Source of the DNA: Bathymodiolus brooksi thiotrophic gill symbiont
GTDB taxonomy: Bacteria > Pseudomonadota > Gammaproteobacteria > PS1 > Pseudothioglobaceae
NCBI RefSeq assembly: GCF_903642095.1
Contig: NZ_CAHJWD020000056.1
Span: forward strand, 1 to 64,000
Length of the DNA: 64,000 nt
Direction: 5' to 3'
Position numbers and translations under genes: made by a program. The notes under the pieces were generated by a model that made no database searches, was not told where the DNA came from, and was given only the letters and a program-made list of their open reading frames with translations. Shown here one piece after another: positions 9,086 through 18,350 of the stretch (positions within the stretch are counted from its first letter, which is position 1; every line of letters begins with the position of its first letter).

Positions 9086-9685
9086 ATGAATTTCCAATAC
9101 TTTTTATTATTTTTTGGTTTAATGTTCCCCTTAATTTTTAGCCCCGGTCCTGCCAATATCGTTTGCACTATGGCAGGTATTAAACAAGGCGTTAAAAAAT
9201 CTATCCCACTCATAACAGGGATTAATGTAGTTTCTATCCTGTATTCGCTACTTGTTGGCTTTGGCTTAGACAAGGTTTTAAAGCGTTATCCTGATTTAAC
9301 GGCTACTTTACAAATATTGGGTGCACTGTATCTTGTTTATTTGGCCTATAAATTTATTAAACCACGCCCACGGCAAGCAGATATTAATAAAACTTATAAT
9401 TTTTGGAATGGCGTTATCCTACAGGCACTTAATCCTAAGGCATTTTCAGCACAACTCTTAATGTTTTCAATGTTACTTGACGGTAGTTTTAACCAAACAG
9501 AGCAAGTATTTTATTTGATATTTATGCTAACTATTTTGAATATTTCAACCCATTTTACTTGGACATTTATAGGCAATAGTCTTTCCAAATGGATGACCAA
9601 TCCAGTGGCAGAAAAAAGCCTGAGTTACCTATTTGCCAGTGCATTGCTACTAATTGCTATTTGGATTGTATTTTATGTTCATTGA
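9086..9685 (+). CDS. LysE family amino-acid exporter
   Basis: A 199-residue RhtB/LysE-type transporter of the inner membrane with about six helices. Seen are the opening FFGLMFPLIFSPGPANIVCTMAGIKQG (the conserved SPGPA and G.kqG), LGALYLVYLAYKF near residue 80, and GVILQALNPKA near 110, which are family landmarks. Members export amino acids or related compounds; the substrate cannot be fixed from the sequence. It overlaps the TSUP gene by 11 bases and is divergent from a LysR regulator. Confidence 0.9.
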   Translation: MNFQYFLLFFGLMFPLIFSPGPANIVCTMAGIKQGVKKSIPLITGINVVSILYSLLVGFGLDKVLKRYPDLTATLQILGALYLVYLAYKFIKPRPRQADINKTYNFWNGVILQALNPKAFSAQLLMFSMLLDGSFNQTEQVFYLIFMLTILNISTHFTWTFIGNSLSKWMTNPVAEKSLSYLFASALLLIAIWIVFYVH

Positions 9686-10463
9686 AGATTCGTTGTTAGC
9701 AGATTATTTACTCATCGGTATAATAATATTGATATTTGCCTCTTTTGTTGCTGGGTTTTTAGATGCAGTGGCTGGTGGTGCAGGATTAATTTTGGTGCCT
9801 GCCTTTATTTTGACTGGAATGCCACCACAATTAGCATTAGGACAAGAAAAACTTGTTAGCACACTCGGCACATTTTCAGCTATTTACAACTATTTTAAGG
9901 GTGCTAAAATTATTTGGAAAATAGTGATATATGGCATACCAACAGCACTAATAGGTGCCTATATTGGTGGCAAGGTTATTTTATCTATTGACGAATCCAT
10001 CGTTGGGAAAATCATCTTTTTCTTAATCCCAATTGGATTGCTTTTTTCTTTTATACCAAAGCAAAATAAAAACGATGGTGTTTATCAGCCTAATCAAAGA
10101 GACATTCACATAATTTTGCCATTGGTGTGCCTTGTAGTGGGTTTTTACGATGGATTTTTTGGCCCTGGCACAGGCAGTATTTTGATTCTAACACTACATT
10201 TTCTGATTCGTATGCCTTTACTTGAATCGTCAGCAACTTCTAAAATTTTTAATTTAGCCTCAAATATAGGTGCCTTTACTGCCTTTTTTATTGCTGGAAA
10301 AATGGCGTTCATTATCGGAATGCCCCTAGTTTTGGCAAGTATTAGTGGTAATTATTTGGGTAGCCACCTCACCCTTAAAAGTGGAGATAAAATAATTAAG
10401 CCTTTGATATTTACTGCAATTGCTATTTTATTTATATCACTTGGGGTTAAATATATTTGGTAA
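9675..10463 (+). CDS. TSUP/TauE-SafE family permease
   Basis: A 262-residue eight-helix permease of the TSUP family (YfcA/TauE/SafE). The N-terminal repeat shows FVAGFLDAVAGGAGLILVPA and ALGQEKLVSTLGTFSA. The second repeat shows VGFYDGFFGPGTGSILIL and SATSKIFNLASNIGA, the expected duplicated G-D-F-G-G-G plan. Family members move sulfite, sulfoacetate, thiosulfate or other organosulfur anions. In a sulfur oxidiser, sulfite or sulfonate export is plausible but unproven. The ATG at 9675, inside the lysE-like 3' end, was preferred to TTG at 9654. Confidence 0.88.
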   Translation: MFIEDSLLADYLLIGIIILIFASFVAGFLDAVAGGAGLILVPAFILTGMPPQLALGQEKLVSTLGTFSAIYNYFKGAKIIWKIVIYGIPTALIGAYIGGKVILSIDESIVGKIIFFLIPIGLLFSFIPKQNKNDGVYQPNQRDIHIILPLVCLVVGFYDGFFGPGTGSILILTLHFLIRMPLLESSATSKIFNLASNIGAFTAFFIAGKMAFIIGMPLVLASISGNYLGSHLTLKSGDKIIKPLIFTAIAILFISLGVKYIW

Positions 10464-10508
10464 TTTTGTTCTTTATTCCCAAATTCTACTTGAGAAAGGC
10501 ATAAAAAT

Positions 10509-10826
10509 TTACTCTAAAAAATCTTCAACTACCTCTTCTTTAGCTTGCATAACTCTCACACCCGGTTTAACTAACACTTCTAAAAAGAAAGTGTCCAAAC
10601 CCTCTACATCCGCCTCTGAAATGACTTTGTTGATTTCAGAAATATGAATAGTGTCAGAGGAGGATTCATTTGCACCGTAGCGACAATCAAAATCCCAAAA
10701 ATCCACATCTTCAGGTAATTTTTTATTACGCTCGCGTTTAATATATTTTTTAAGTTCATATTTAATCGCTTCAACTACTCTGGGTCTTTTCTTTTTAGGG
10801 TGTGTAAAACTGAATGTTTTTTTCAT
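10509..10826 (-). CDS. DUF6172 family protein
   Basis: This 105-residue protein matches, from memory, the small DUF6172 family. It starts with MKKTFSFTHPKKKRPRVVEAI, continues with a basic YELKKYIKRERNK helix, then EDVDFWDFDCRYG, and later IHISEINKVISEA and FFLEVLVKPGVR. There is a single Cys in FDCRYG. Function is unknown. It is a monocistronic gene between convergent TSUP and divergent bioF; its start at 10826 is the only good one. Confidence 0.7.
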   Translation of the reverse strand: MKKTFSFTHPKKKRPRVVEAIKYELKKYIKRERNKKLPEDVDFWDFDCRYGANESSSDTIHISEINKVISEADVEGLDTFFLEVLVKPGVRVMQAKEEVVEDFLE

Positions 10827-10959
10827 AATAACTGGATAATAAAATGCTTGGATTCCATTATAAACGCAACACTTGTTAATTGGTTAAAAGAATCTATTAA
10901 CCACTCTTTTAAATAGGATTATTTTTTTTAAAAATGGTATAACGGTTAAAATATCCTTA

Positions 10960-12033
10960 ATGAAATTCACTAACACCCTAACGGAACTAAAAAATCAGCA
11001 TCTTTATCGGCAGGTTAAAATTGCTGATAATACTTGCGTGGATTTTTGTTCAAACGATTATCTGGGGTTGAAAAACCATCCTCAGGTGGTTAAGGCATTT
11101 AAACAAGGGGTGGATGAATACGGGGTAGGTTCTGGTGCGGCACATCTGATTAGTGGGCATACTCAGGCACATCAAATGCTAGAAGAGGCGTTAGCTGATT
11201 ATCTGGGTCAGGAAAAGGTGTTGTTATTTTCAACGGGGTATATGGCGAATATTGGGGTGTTTTCTGCGCTTAAAAATGAACTTGATTGGGTGTTGCAGGA
11301 TAAACTTAATCACGCTTCATTGATTGATGCAAATCATTTAATTGGCTTACCCCTTCAGCGTTATTTACATAATAATATTGAATCTCTGAGAAAAAAAACA
11401 GACAAACAAACTGGGCAGGGATTGATTGTTACAGATGCTGTCTTTAGTATGGATGGCGATCAGGCGGATATGGGTGCATTGGATAAAATTGCACAAAAAT
11501 CAAAGGCAATTTTAATGCAGGATGATGCACATGGATTTGGTGTTTTTCAGGCAAATATTCCTCAAAATTCAATTTATATGGCAACGCTGGGAAAAGCGGC
11601 AGGCACAATGGGGGCGTTTGTGGCAGGGGATGGGGATTTGATTGATTTTTTAGTGCAAAAATCACGCCCTTATATTTACACCACGGCAATTGCACCAGCT
11701 TTGTGCGTTGCCACTTTGGAGAGTTTGGCGTTGATTAAACAAGGCAATCAGAATGCTAAATTATTAGACAATATTCAGTATTTTCAGCGTCTTGCTGGAA
11801 CGCTAGATTTACCTATTAAAGCATCCAATAGTGCCATTCAACCCCTTGTTGTGGGTGATAGTGAAAAAGCAACTCACCTTGCAGAAAAATTATTAAATGC
11901 AGGTTTTCATGTGGGTGCTATTCGCCCACCGACTGTGGCAAAAGGCACAGCGCGTTTAAGAATAACACTCAATGCCAACCATACGAAACACCAAATCAAT
12001 CAATTACTAACCCAACTTAAAGATGCTTTATAG
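10960..12033 (+). CDS. bioF: 8-amino-7-oxononanoate synthase
   Basis: BioF condenses pimeloyl-ACP/CoA with L-alanine in biotin synthesis, using pyridoxal phosphate. The 357-residue protein has DFCSNDYLGL near residue 29, GSGAAHLISGHTQAH near 57, STGYMANIG near 91, DKLNHASLIDA near 110, DAVFSMDGDQADM near 155, DDAHGFGVF near 182 and the PLP lysine in ATLGKAAG near 207. It overlaps bioH by 11 bases. The usual bioA, bioD and bioB partners are not in this window. Confidence 0.96.
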   Translation: MKFTNTLTELKNQHLYRQVKIADNTCVDFCSNDYLGLKNHPQVVKAFKQGVDEYGVGSGAAHLISGHTQAHQMLEEALADYLGQEKVLLFSTGYMANIGVFSALKNELDWVLQDKLNHASLIDANHLIGLPLQRYLHNNIESLRKKTDKQTGQGLIVTDAVFSMDGDQADMGALDKIAQKSKAILMQDDAHGFGVFQANIPQNSIYMATLGKAAGTMGAFVAGDGDLIDFLVQKSRPYIYTTAIAPALCVATLESLALIKQGNQNAKLLDNIQYFQRLAGTLDLPIKASNSAIQPLVVGDSEKATHLAEKLLNAGFHVGAIRPPTVAKGTARLRITLNANHTKHQINQLLTQLKDAL

Positions 12034-12760
12034 TCATACTGTTGGTCAAGGGCAAACATTGGTTTTATTGCATGGCTGGGGGTTTAATTCTGAATTATTT
12101 AATACATTAATTGAACAGTATAAAAACCAATATCGCATAACCGTGATTGACTTACCGGGTCATGGTAGAAGTGATGAAGTCAAGGGGGGAGTAAATGAAT
12201 GGTGTGATGAAATTATTAAAATTTTGCCTAATAACCCAATATTACTCGGCTGGTCATTAGGAGGGTTATTGGCAATAAATATCGCCAATAAAATCAAAGT
12301 ATCAGCATTGATATTGGTCGCTGCTACGCCTAAATTTGTGCAAACCAATGACTGGGTTTATGGCATAGATGCAAATAATTTTCATCAATTTTCTGATGCG
12401 TTATCGCTCAACCTGTCCAAGGGGTTAAAGCGTTTTATTAGTTTACAAACCAGCGACAAAGCACAACTTAAAATACTAAATCAATCTATTGATGCACTGC
12501 CTGCAAACGCCAAGGCACTCAATCAAGGCTTAGAAATTTTATTAAACAGTGATTTCCGCCATCAATTCAAGCAACTAAAAATACCCGTGCAAATTATTTT
12601 AGGCAATCGCGACACCTTGGTGCCTGCTAATATTGCACACTGGTATGCGTGCCTTGCAACTTCAAAGCCTGATGTCAAAGTTGAGAAGGTGTTGGTTACT
12701 ACACTCAATACGGGGCATTTGCCTTTTTTACATCCAGATTTTAAGTTGCGTATAATTTAG
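12023..12760 (+). CDS. bioH: Pimeloyl-ACP methyl ester esterase (BioH)
   Basis: This 245-residue alpha/beta hydrolase frees pimeloyl-ACP from its methyl ester so that BioF can use it. The opening is [17 protein letters not shown], as in BioH. The nucleophile elbow is GWSLGG (Ser about residue 76), the acid lies in LGNRDTLVP (about 195), and the His in [10 protein letters not shown] (about 231). Directly overlapping bioF, it is a biotin gene by context. No malonyl-ACP methyltransferase BioC is adjacent. Confidence 0.9.
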   Translation: MLYSHTVGQGQTLVLLHGWGFNSELFNTLIEQYKNQYRITVIDLPGHGRSDEVKGGVNEWCDEIIKILPNNPILLGWSLGGLLAINIANKIKVSALILVAATPKFVQTNDWVYGIDANNFHQFSDALSLNLSKGLKRFISLQTSDKAQLKILNQSIDALPANAKALNQGLEILLNSDFRHQFKQLKIPVQIILGNRDTLVPANIAHWYACLATSKPDVKVEKVLVTTLNTGHLPFLHPDFKLRII

Positions 12761-12779
12761 GAAAATTTTGGAGGAAAAA

Positions 12780-13268
12780 ATGAAGGCACTTGTTGGAGTT
12801 ATTATGGGGTCAAAATCTGATTGGCCAACGATGAAAAATGCAGTAGAAATGCTAGAGCAATTTGGCATTCCGCATGAAGTTCAGGTGGTGTCTGCACATC
12901 GCACCCCTGATTTGATGTTTGAATACGCTAATACTGCCAGTGAACGAGGACTCAAAGTCATTATTGCAGGGGCAGGTGGTGCAGCACACTTACCGGGTAT
13001 GGTAGCGAGTAAAACCATTGTGCCAGTGCTGGGCGTACCTGTGCAATCGCGTGCACTGAGTGGACACGATTCTTTGTTGTCTATTGCACAAATGCCGGGA
13101 GGCATTCCTGTTGGCACATTAGCGATTGGTGAGGCGGGTGCAAAAAATGCGGGCATCCTTGCTGCACAAATTATTGCCAATGAAAATAATGCAGTGAAAG
13201 AGAAGGTTTCTGCCTTTAGAGCCAAGCAAACGCAAGATGTTTTAGACAATCCCAATCCTAAAAACTAA
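12780..13268 (+). CDS. purE: N5-carboxyaminoimidazole ribonucleotide mutase
   Basis: PurE moves the carboxyl group of N5-CAIR to give CAIR in purine synthesis. The ATG at 12780 has GGAGG seven bases upstream and gives 162 residues. Signature strings are [11 protein letters not shown] near residue 8, [11 protein letters not shown] near 40, [14 protein letters not shown] near 66, PVLGVPVQS near 86 and [17 protein letters not shown] near 105. The catalytic His lies in SAHRTP. It is followed after 11 bases by purK. Confidence 0.97.
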   Translation: MKALVGVIMGSKSDWPTMKNAVEMLEQFGIPHEVQVVSAHRTPDLMFEYANTASERGLKVIIAGAGGAAHLPGMVASKTIVPVLGVPVQSRALSGHDSLLSIAQMPGGIPVGTLAIGEAGAKNAGILAAQIIANENNAVKEKVSAFRAKQTQDVLDNPNPKN

Positions 13269-13279
13269 GGGTATTTAAA

Positions 13280-14371
13280 ATGAAAGTAGGTATTTTAGGT
13301 GCAGGTCAATTAGGAAGAATGCTTGCCATTGCAGGTTATCCCTTAAATCACCAATTTGGTTTTTCAGGTAATAACAATGACGAGCCTTCCTCTTTATTGG
13401 GGCATATGTTTACTGGTGAAAAAAACATTGAATCGCTGATTAACTTTGCCGATGTAATTACCTATGAAAGTGAAAATACCGATATAGAGATTGTGAAAGC
13501 CATCAGCCAAAAAGTGGCAGTTTATCCCAGTGAAAAATCCCTTTTCACCACCCAACACCGTGGTCGTGAAAAGGCCTTATTTAATCAGCTCAATATCCCT
13601 TGTGCACCCTATCAAATGGTTAATTCTGAGGCAGATTTAAAACAGGCGGTTGAAACAATTGGCTTACCTGCAATCTTAAAAACAGCCACTGAAGGTTATG
13701 ATGGTAAGGGTCAATTTTTAATGCGTGAAGCAAATCAAATCACTGAAGCGTGGGATAGTATGAGTGGCGTTGAGTCCATTTTAGAAGGTTTTGTTGATTT
13801 TAAGCGTGAACTTTCTCTGATTGCCGTGCGTGACACTAACAACAATCACAAATATTACCCTTTGGTCGAAAATGACCATCATAATGGCATTTTGCGATTA
13901 ACTATCGCCCCTGCACAAAATATTGACGAATGCCTACAAAAAACTGCCGAACGCTATATGCAAACCTTACTGGATGAAATGAACCATATTGGCGTTCTAA
14001 CTATTGAATTATTTGAAACTGAAAATGGACTGGTGGTCAATGAAATGGCACCTAGGGTGCATAATTCAGGACATTGGAGCATAGAAGGTGCAAATACTTC
14101 ACAATTTGAAAACCATATTCGTGCCATTACTGGTCAACCGCTCGGCGATACTACGCCCACCCATCCATTTTGCGCAATGATTAATATTATTAGTAAAATT
14201 GGTGATACCGATATTGTGCTAAATATGCCCAATGCACATCTGCACTTATACGACAAAGAAGAGCGTATTGACAGAAAATTAGGGCACATTAATATGACAG
14301 CAAGTTCTGAGCAAGAACTTAATGATAGCATTCAAAAATTACAGGCGTTTTTACCCAATGTTGACAATTAA
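13280..14371 (+). CDS. purK: 5-(carboxyamino)imidazole ribonucleotide synthase
   Basis: PurK uses ATP and bicarbonate to carboxylate AIR to N5-CAIR, the substrate of PurE encoded just upstream. This 363-residue ATP-grasp protein opens with the pre-ATP domain KVGILGAGQLGRMLAIAG. Then come YESENTDIE near 58, ILKTATEGYDGKGQF near 135, EGFVDFKRELSLI near 170, and FETENGLVVNEMAPRVHNSGHW near 250, the metal/ATP site. The length is usual. It overlaps or abuts the DUF3846-like gene that follows. Confidence 0.97.
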   Translation: MKVGILGAGQLGRMLAIAGYPLNHQFGFSGNNNDEPSSLLGHMFTGEKNIESLINFADVITYESENTDIEIVKAISQKVAVYPSEKSLFTTQHRGREKALFNQLNIPCAPYQMVNSEADLKQAVETIGLPAILKTATEGYDGKGQFLMREANQITEAWDSMSGVESILEGFVDFKRELSLIAVRDTNNNHKYYPLVENDHHNGILRLTIAPAQNIDECLQKTAERYMQTLLDEMNHIGVLTIELFETENGLVVNEMAPRVHNSGHWSIEGANTSQFENHIRAITGQPLGDTTPTHPFCAMINIISKIGDTDIVLNMPNAHLHLYDKEERIDRKLGHINMTASSEQELNDSIQKLQAFLPNVDN

Positions 14372-14390
14372 ATACAAATGGCACGAGGCA

Positions 14391-14657
14391 ATGCTATACA
14401 AAGTTACAGGCGATCCGATTAGCATCAAGCCCACTGACGACAAAGAAGAATTTGAAACCTCGGAACTACAAACTTTCATAGAAGGCTACTTGGGCTTTAT
14501 CAAGCAAGCAAATGGTATGCTGGTTATTAATGACGATGGTGAAGCGCTAGGACTGCCTCAAAATGAGATGGCGGGTAAAAATGGCTATGCCTTATTCGGC
14601 AATGTTATTTTTGTCCCTATCGATAATAAAAGCACGCTAGATATTACCACGCACTAA
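14391..14657 (+). CDS. DUF3846-like small protein
   Basis: An 88-residue protein is predicted from ATG 14391; ATG at 14358, inside purK, would add eleven residues. The chosen start fits the family opening MLYKV.G.PI.IKP. Later it shows LQTFIEGYLGFI, MLVINDDGEALGLPQNEMA and a C-terminal GNVIFVPI strand. This is the layout of DUF3846, a domain I know mostly from phage and plasmid proteins of unknown function. It closes the bio-pur transcription unit and converges with the glutaredoxin gene. Confidence 0.6.
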   Translation: MLYKVTGDPISIKPTDDKEEFETSELQTFIEGYLGFIKQANGMLVINDDGEALGLPQNEMAGKNGYALFGNVIFVPIDNKSTLDITTH

Positions 14658-14702
14658 TTAAAATTCTTGCCACTACAATATTTATATTTTTTTGTCTTTG
14701 TA

Positions 14703-15077
14703 TTAAGAAAAACGCTTTTCTAAATAAGCGATAATATCAGTAGTTTCCAGCATCCACTCCACCTTTTCATCATCGGTTATTTTTAAACAAGGCACTTGCA
14801 CTTTACCCGTTTCTTTAAGCAATTCTGCCCTAAAAACACCTTGCCTATTTTGTGCATCTCGGGTGATAATATTAAGATTTAAACGCCTAATGGTTCTTCT
14901 GGTTTTTATGCAAAATGGGCAACCAAAAAATTGATATAACTCAATATGTGCAGTTTCTCCATCCACTTCTTGTTGTTGTTTAGCACTTCGTTTAACTTTG
15001 CTCACTGGAATTAACCAACTGATAAAAGCAATAATCGCACCCAATCCATTTCTAAAACCTTTTAATAATAATTTCAT
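14703..15077 (-). CDS. Membrane-tethered glutaredoxin-like protein
   Basis: The 124-residue protein has a hydrophobic N-terminal segment (about residues 9-24, [16 protein letters not shown]). A glutaredoxin / GST-N fold follows: [17 protein letters not shown] with a CPFC redox site near residue 53, VQVPCLKI (the cis-Pro loop) near 94, and [13 protein letters not shown] at the end. It probably reduces disulfides at the inner face of the membrane; the tether is inferred. Its start overlaps the folD stop by four bases, putting it last in the lpxK-kdsB-folD operon. Confidence 0.85.
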   Translation of the reverse strand: MKLLLKGFRNGLGAIIAFISWLIPVSKVKRSAKQQQEVDGETAHIELYQFFGCPFCIKTRRTIRRLNLNIITRDAQNRQGVFRAELLKETGKVQVPCLKITDDEKVEWMLETTDIIAYLEKRFS

Positions 15078-15910
15078 TTTTCTTTCCTTGCCTCATAGGC
15101 GGTTAGTGTATTTTCTAATAAAGTAGCGATGGTCATTGGCCCAACACCACCAGGGACTGGGGTAATCCAGCTAGCAACTTTTTGAGCAGATTCAAAATCC
15201 ACATCGCCAACCAAACGCCCATTATCTAATTTATTGATGCCAACATCAATCACAATGGCATCTGCTTTAATCCAATCACCTTGAATCATTTTTGCAATAC
15301 CAACAGCTACCACAACAATATCAGCCTGTTTAAGTTTGCTAGGTAAATCTTGGGTTTTACTGTTGCAAATAGTAACTGTGGCACGGGCATTTAATAATTC
15401 CATTGCCATCGGTCGCCCCACAATATTCGATGTACCCACAACCACACAATTTTTGCCCACCAAATCCACACCAATCGTTTTAAGCATGGTCATCACCCCT
15501 TTGGGTGTGCAAGGGCGTAAAAAAGCGTTATTTTGCATTAGTTTGCCAATATTTTCACTGTGAAAGCCGTCCACATCTTTTGCTGGATGAATGGCTTCAA
15601 TCACCAAATTAGCATCCAAATGTTGTGGCAATGGCAACTGCACTAAAATACCATCAACCTTATCATCATTATTTAAACGCTCAATTTCAGACAATAACGC
15701 CGCTTGGCTAATGTCTGCTGGCTTGTTAATTTCTTCAGAATAAAAACCTGCTTCCTTGCAAGCGATGCCCTTGTTACGCACATACACTGCTGAAGCAGGG
15801 TCGCTACCCACCAAAATCACTGCTAAACCCGGTTTTCTCTCCAATAACACTACTTGATTAGCAATAGTTTGCCTTAATTTCCGTGCAATTTGCTTACCAT
15901 CAATAATCAC
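15074..15910 (-). CDS. folD: Methylenetetrahydrofolate dehydrogenase/cyclohydrolase
   Basis: FolD interconverts methylene-, methenyl- and formyl-tetrahydrofolate. The start is GTG at 15910: GGGAGG lies at 15918-15923 at correct spacing, and the GTG overlaps the kdsB stop (GTGA). This gives 278 residues. Seen are [19 protein letters not shown] near residue 27, the catalytic Lys in [10 protein letters not shown] near 50, [10 protein letters not shown] near 92, PAKDVDGF near 115, PCTPKGVM near 140, [14 protein letters not shown] near 160 and [11 protein letters not shown] near 252. A longer ORF reading into kdsB is a shadow. Confidence 0.97.
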   Translation of the reverse strand: MIIDGKQIARKLRQTIANQVVLLERKPGLAVILVGSDPASAVYVRNKGIACKEAGFYSEEINKPADISQAALLSEIERLNNDDKVDGILVQLPLPQHLDANLVIEAIHPAKDVDGFHSENIGKLMQNNAFLRPCTPKGVMTMLKTIGVDLVGKNCVVVGTSNIVGRPMAMELLNARATVTICNSKTQDLPSKLKQADIVVVAVGIAKMIQGDWIKADAIVIDVGINKLDNGRLVGDVDFESAQKVASWITPVPGGVGPMTIATLLENTLTAYEARKEK

Positions 15911-16641
15911 TGTAATGCCTCCCTTACTTTGTCTAAATCTGCTTGCGTATCCACACCAAAACCTACAGTGGCACACGCTTTGCTAATATGTATATCAAAC
16001 CCTTCATTAAGCACGGTGAGTTGTTCTAATTTTTCCACTTGCTCGTAATCCGACCTATTCATAGTTAAATATTGCTTAATAAAGCCTGAACGATAAGCGT
16101 AAATACCGATATGCTTAAAACAAGTTTCAACCTTAAAATCTGCTGCGTCTCGAAAAGCGGGAATGGGTGAACGCGAAAAATAGAGTGCCTTACCAAATTT
16201 ATCAAACACCACTTTCACGCAATTTGAATCTAAATATTGAGCTTTGTCCACTACATTTTCACATAGTGTTGCCATTTGCATTTTTGAATCCGCTAAATTT
16301 TGTGCCACTTGTTGAATAACTTTTGCATCCAGCATTGGCTCATCGCCCTGCACATTTACAATAATTTTATTATCCTCAATATCCAACTTTGTCAAAACCT
16401 CTGCAATACGAGCAGTGCCTGAGGTGTGTTTGTCGCTGGTCATACAAGTGGTTGCACCAAACTCATGTGCAACTGCCTCAATACGCCTGTCATCGGTGGC
16501 AATAATCACACGACCTGCACCGCTTTTTTTAGCATTTTCATAAGTGTGTTGAATGAGGGGCTTGCCGTGAATATTTTGCAATAATTTTGCACTCAAACGA
16601 GTTGAAGCATAGCGTGCAGGAATAATGACAATAAAACTCAT
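15907..16641 (-). CDS. kdsB: 3-deoxy-manno-octulosonate cytidylyltransferase (CMP-KDO synthetase)
   Basis: KdsB activates KDO as CMP-KDO for transfer to lipid A. The 244-residue protein opens [19 protein letters not shown] (CTP-binding loop). It shows [15 protein letters not shown] near 50, [15 protein letters not shown] near 70, VNVQGDEPM near 97, [12 protein letters not shown] near 147, and [12 protein letters not shown] near 180. The ATG at 16641 shares its A with the TGA stop of the Trm112-like gene. It works with KdsA, encoded at 3616, in the same pathway. Confidence 0.97.
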   Translation of the reverse strand: MSFIVIIPARYASTRLSAKLLQNIHGKPLIQHTYENAKKSGAGRVIIATDDRRIEAVAHEFGATTCMTSDKHTSGTARIAEVLTKLDIEDNKIIVNVQGDEPMLDAKVIQQVAQNLADSKMQMATLCENVVDKAQYLDSNCVKVVFDKFGKALYFSRSPIPAFRDAADFKVETCFKHIGIYAYRSGFIKQYLTMNRSDYEQVEKLEQLTVLNEGFDIHISKACATVGFGVDTQADLDKVREALQ

Positions 16642-16802
16642 CAACTTATTTTTCTCGCCTCTTCAACCAATAAAACTGGGATACCGTCAATAATAGGATA
16701 CGCCAATGCACTTTCCTCGCAAACCAATTCATCGTCCACTTGCTTGAGTGGTGCCTTGCTTTGTGGGCAAACCAATAATTTTAATAAGGATTCATCAATC
16801 AT
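16641..16802 (-). CDS. Trm112/YcaR family small protein
   Basis: This 53-codon gene lies exactly between lpxK (four-base overlap) and kdsB (one-base overlap). The peptide begins MIDESLLKLLVCPQSKAPL and contains VCPQSKAPL, a second Cys in ELVCEE, and the closing block LAYPIIDGIPVLLVEEAR. This is the YcaR/Trm112-like zinc-ribbon pattern (CP..K..L ... L.C....YP...GIPVLL), with two of the usual cysteines visible. In E. coli ycaR also lies between lpxK and kdsB, which supports the call. The role is unknown. Confidence 0.88.
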   Translation of the reverse strand: MIDESLLKLLVCPQSKAPLKQVDDELVCEESALAYPIIDGIPVLLVEEARKIS

Positions 16803-17716
16803 AATTTTGCGTCAAGTTGTTGTAAAAAATCTTCATCTAATTGGGCTTCTACTTGCAAAACCCACATATTTTCATCAATGAATGGTGTGCATTTTACACA
16901 ATCCTTGGCGGTCATAAGAATGGGATGTGTTTCTTTAAAATTCAAATCGTGTGCAACAAACAAATGATGATCCTTAAAAGGATGTTGAATCAAATGAATG
17001 CCCAAATCAATCAAGGTGGAAAAAAACTTATTTGGCTTTCCAATTCCAGCCACAGCATGACAAGTTTGCCCTTGAAAATAATCCAGTGGTTGCTTTTGTT
17101 GGGTTTTTAAATTAATAAATGCAATGGGTTTCAGAATGCTTTGCATAACAAAATCCACACTTTTTAAACGCTTTTTAGACTCTCGTAATGGCCCTGCTGG
17201 CAATAAAAAACCATTACCAAAACCATTTTCCACACAAATCTCAACCGCCCTACCCATACCGTAATGTTGCAAACCATCATCACTAATCACAATGCCTACT
17301 TTGTGCTGGGTAATTAAATCTTGCACCGCTTGTGCACGATTTTTATTGACCATAACTGCCACTTTGGTCTGTTGATAAATCAACATTGGCTCATCTCCCA
17401 CTCTGTCAGTCCTTGAATGTTCATCCACCAGTTGAGAAGTAGAGTCTTGCAATTTTCCACCATACCCTCGTGAAACCACGCCAACTTTTTTTCCTTGCTG
17501 TTTAAAATGTTCAACCAAAGCGATAACAATTGGTGTTTTACCTGTGCCACCAACAGTAATATTGCCCACCACAATAACAGGCACAGAAAATTGATGTGTG
17601 GTAAATAAACCAAGGCGATAAAGCCCCCTTCTGATAAGCGATAACACATAAAAAACCACCGACAATGGCAGTAATAAATAATGAACAATGCTGCTCGTAT
17701 TTAAATCAATAATCAC
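16799..17716 (-). CDS. lpxK: Tetraacyldisaccharide 4'-kinase
   Basis: LpxK phosphorylates the 4' position of the lipid A disaccharide at the inner membrane. The 305-residue protein has an N-terminal membrane helix, then SVPVIVVGNITVGGTGKTP near residue 44 (P-loop), GVVSRGYGG near 78, DEPMLI near 104, VNKNRAQAV near 119, ISDDGLQHY near 140 (catalytic Asp), GNGFLLPAGPLRE near 165, and AVAGIGKP near 222. The start is GTG at 17716, overlapping the psiE-like stop by 11 bases. It heads the LPS block with Trm112-like and kdsB. Confidence 0.95.
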   Translation of the reverse strand: MIIDLNTSSIVHYLLLPLSVVFYVLSLIRRGLYRLGLFTTHQFSVPVIVVGNITVGGTGKTPIVIALVEHFKQQGKKVGVVSRGYGGKLQDSTSQLVDEHSRTDRVGDEPMLIYQQTKVAVMVNKNRAQAVQDLITQHKVGIVISDDGLQHYGMGRAVEICVENGFGNGFLLPAGPLRESKKRLKSVDFVMQSILKPIAFINLKTQQKQPLDYFQGQTCHAVAGIGKPNKFFSTLIDLGIHLIQHPFKDHHLFVAHDLNFKETHPILMTAKDCVKCTPFIDENMWVLQVEAQLDEDFLQQLDAKL

Positions 17717-18131
17717 TATCAGACTGGTATTTTTTCTCAGTAATTTTCAATATACCTGCTGCTATTGCTAATATCAAAATTGCAACCACCATAACCAGTA
17801 AATTAAACTTATCATGTGCTACCAAAGATTTCATATCAATCACCAAAAAACGAGTAATAGCGGTAATGGCAATAAAGATTAAAAAAACAACTGGCATTCT
17901 ATGGGTTTTGAAATAAATGCCCGTCATTGCCCCTAACTCCAAATAAATAAACAACAGTAAAATATCTTTTAGTGAAGCAAAACCTGATTCGTGTTGCATA
18001 ATCAGCAAATACTCATGAATTGCCGACCAGACAATCGTAGCACCAATAATAAACAGCCCGATAATATGAAAAGTTTCGATCATAAAATTGCCTAATTGGT
18101 CAATTTTATTTTTGATATGTGTGTTTAACAT
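17706..18131 (-). CDS. PsiE-like membrane protein
   Basis: This 141-residue inner membrane protein has four predicted helices (about residues 18-40, 57-75, 80-98, 110-130). It contains LLLFIYLELGAMTGIYFKTHRMPV near residue 62, characteristic of the PsiE (phosphate-starvation-inducible E) family, and ITRFLVIDMK near 92. Function of the family is unknown. It overlaps lpxK and is probably the first gene of that operon. A palindromic MITE-like element lies immediately upstream, between it and the divergent Lol permease gene. Confidence 0.82.
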   Translation of the reverse strand: MLNTHIKNKIDQLGNFMIETFHIIGLFIIGATIVWSAIHEYLLIMQHESGFASLKDILLLFIYLELGAMTGIYFKTHRMPVVFLIFIAITAITRFLVIDMKSLVAHDKFNLLVMVVAILILAIAAGILKITEKKYQSDSDY

Positions 18132-18161
18132 TTTTTCCCCTATTTTTTAAACTTTTGCGTA

Positions 18162-18312
18162 GAGCCCTTTACATATAATAAAATTCATATTTTTGCCAAA
18201 TTAGCAATTTCTGTTAACCCTGTCTTAGCAAGACTAAGGCTGAGTCTGAAAAATTTCCAAGTTGGTAAAAAGTAAGTTCTTAATGATTATTCATATTATA
18301 TGCAAAGGTCTT
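18162..18312. mobile_element. MITE-like element, degenerate copy
   Basis: The right end, read inverted, is AAGACCTTTGCATATAATAT, and the left end is GAGCCCTTTACATATAATAA; both match the family termini with changes. The interior carries the same centre as the 7758-7919 copy (CTGTCTTAGCAAGACTAAGGCTGAGT) and the AAGTTGGTAAAAAGTAAG block. No clean target duplication remains. It occupies most of the gap between the divergent psiE-like and Lol permease genes, so it sits in both promoter regions. Confidence 0.75.
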
Positions 18313-18350
18313 TACTTTTAAAGTGCTAATTATGACAAAATATTAACCTT

